6,680 nucleotides of DNA from NCBI GenBank assembly GCA_023230285.1, contig JALNXP010000136.1, positions 1 to 6,680 of the forward strand, read 5' to 3'. The notes under the pieces were generated by a model, which was given only the letters and a program-made list of their open reading frames with translations, did not search any database and was not told the origin of the DNA. The translations under genes were made by a program, and so were the position numbers. The stretch comes from Bacteroidales bacterium (GTDB taxonomy: Bacteria > Bacteroidota > Bacteroidia > Bacteroidales > BM520). Below, piece after piece: positions 5,784 to 6,680 of this stretch; within the stretch, counting starts at the first letter, position 1; every line of letters begins with the position of its first letter.

Positions 5784-6680
5784 ATGAAAAATCAAAATTG
5801 GCAAAAATGTTTATTATGTGGAGATAGTAAGGATATAATCAAACGTATTCCTGATAATTCTGTTGATTTTATATTAACAGATCCGCCATATAACATAGGT
5901 AGACATTCTACGGGCAATATACATCTTCCATGGCGGACACTTATAAACAATGATGTCGCTGAGTGGGATTGGGTGGATTTTAATCCGGAAGAATGGGCTG
6001 ATGAATTTGTGAGAATTTTAAAACCTACAGGAAATCTTTTTATTTTTACTTCATATAATCAACTTGGAAGGTGGTATAATTGTTTAGACCATATATTTGA
6101 CACTTCAAATTTTATGATTTGGCACAAAACTAATCCACCGCCGAAAATTTTTAAAGCAGGCTTCCTTAACAGCTGCGAAATGATATTCGTATGTTGGAAT
6201 AAAAAGCACACATGGAATTTTATATCACAGAAAGATATGCATAATTTTATTGAAAGTTCAATATGTATGCGTCCTGAAAGAATTAGTGACCCAAAACATC
6301 CGGCGCAAAAACCCGTTTCTATTTTAAAGAAACTAATTGAGATAGCCTCCAATAAAGATGATATCGTTTTTGATCCATTTATGGGAGTTGGCTCTACAGG
6401 AGTTGCTGCGTTGAATATGAATAGAAAATTTATCGGAATTGAATTAAATAACAAGTATTTTGAAGCTGCAAAAAAAAGAATAAATGCAATGACTTTAGAC
6501 AATCAAGAAGAAAACAATATGGCTAATGAACCACAAATAAATTATCAAACAAAGTTATTTACTTTAAATGATATTTTTCCTCAAGGGGAATTTAACAATG
6601 TTTTATTTAGTCACCAAAAGCCGACAGGATTACAACCAATAATTAAATGGGCCGGCGGTAAAGAAAAAGAGCTGAAATAT
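5784..6680 (+). CDS. DNA methyltransferase fusion: beta-class amino-MTase domain plus start of a D12-class adenine MTase, 3'-truncated
   Basis: The ATG at 5784 opens a frame of 299 codons that reaches the window edge without a stop. Residues 1-235 are a complete beta-class methyltransferase: motif IV TDPPYN (32-37), IFTSY strand (87-91), a central region about 95-165 likely to recognise the target, HPAQKP (172-177), the AdoMet-binding DPFMGVGSTG (197-206) and FIGIELNNKYF. DPPY rather than SPPY favours N6-adenine. A polar linker follows (about 236-282), then LQPIIKWAGGKEKEL (283-297). KWAGGK is the N-terminal AdoMet motif of D12/Dam-type adenine methyltransferases, so a second, alpha-class domain starts here and continues outside the window. 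The enzyme should protect host DNA from the adjacent endonuclease, probably one strand per domain. An in-frame ATG at 6519 could also start a separate D12 product. Confidence 0.88.
   Translation, partial: MKNQNWQKCLLCGDSKDIIKRIPDNSVDFILTDPPYNIGRHSTGNIHLPWRTLINNDVAEWDWVDFNPEEWADEFVRILKPTGNLFIFTSYNQLGRWYNCLDHIFDTSNFMIWHKTNPPPKIFKAGFLNSCEMIFVCWNKKHTWNFISQKDMHNFIESSICMRPERISDPKHPAQKPVSILKKLIEIASNKDDIVFDPFMGVGSTGVAALNMNRKFIGIELNNKYFEAAKKRINAMTLDNQEENNMANEPQINYQTKLFTLNDIFPQGEFNNVLFSHQKPTGLQPIIKWAGGKEKELKY

Noticed and set aside
6059..6502. 147-residue open frame on the minus strand
   Set aside because: It lies antisense inside the methyltransferase gene, whose frame carries clear DPPY and DPFMGVG motifs. 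The minus-strand product is a low-complexity hydrophobic shadow.
1..6680. CRISPR array, tRNA, rRNA or insertion sequence
   Set aside because: Reading through the window showed no regularly spaced repeats, no cloverleaf-like tRNA signature, no rRNA-like conserved blocks and no transposase motif.

Overview
The window looks like a chromosomal segment from a member of the Bacteroidota, probably a Bacteroidales-type organism. The main evidence is two exact matches to the Bacteroidota -7 promoter element (TAnnTTTGC), pointing outward in opposite directions from the intergenic region at 4687-4974. AT-rich translation starts without Shine-Dalgarno sequences and an exported GH29 fucosidase fit the same group. 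No tRNA, rRNA, CRISPR array or insertion sequence is visible.

Layout. (1) At 1-1685 on the + strand are the 3' part of a membrane sensor histidine kinase, open from the first base, and a small four-helix DMT-family (DUF486-like) membrane protein that overlaps it at ATGA. (2) At 1719-4686 on the - strand are a PLP-dependent fold-type I aminotransferase (upstream gene) and an exported GH29-type alpha-L-fucosidase (downstream gene). They overlap or abut, so they are probably co-transcribed. The 33-base convergent gap between blocks 1 and 2 holds short AT-rich palindromes. (3) The 288-base region at 4687-4974 carries divergent promoters. (4) From 4975 to the right edge on the + strand is a restriction-modification cassette. 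It has a PD-(D/E)XK endonuclease resembling the TdeIII family and, after a 2-base gap, a large methyltransferase gene that runs off the window.

The most notable feature is the methyltransferase. Its first ~235 residues form a complete beta-class amino-methyltransferase (DPPY first, DPFMGVG later). The frame then continues through a ~50-residue linker into KWAGGK, the AdoMet-binding motif that opens D12 (Dam-like, alpha-class) adenine methyltransferases. The gene therefore appears to encode two methyltransferases of different circular permutation in one chain, which suggests an asymmetric recognition site protected separately on each strand. The two-gene cassette is visibly more AT-rich than the aminotransferase gene beside it (one sampled 60-base line each: 16/60 versus 26/60 G+C), which fits horizontal acquisition.

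The kinase and metabolic genes are ordinary family members. The exception is the fucosidase start: its signal peptide begins most naturally at an ATT codon four bases past the aminotransferase stop, whereas the nearest ATG lies 68 bases inside the aminotransferase gene.
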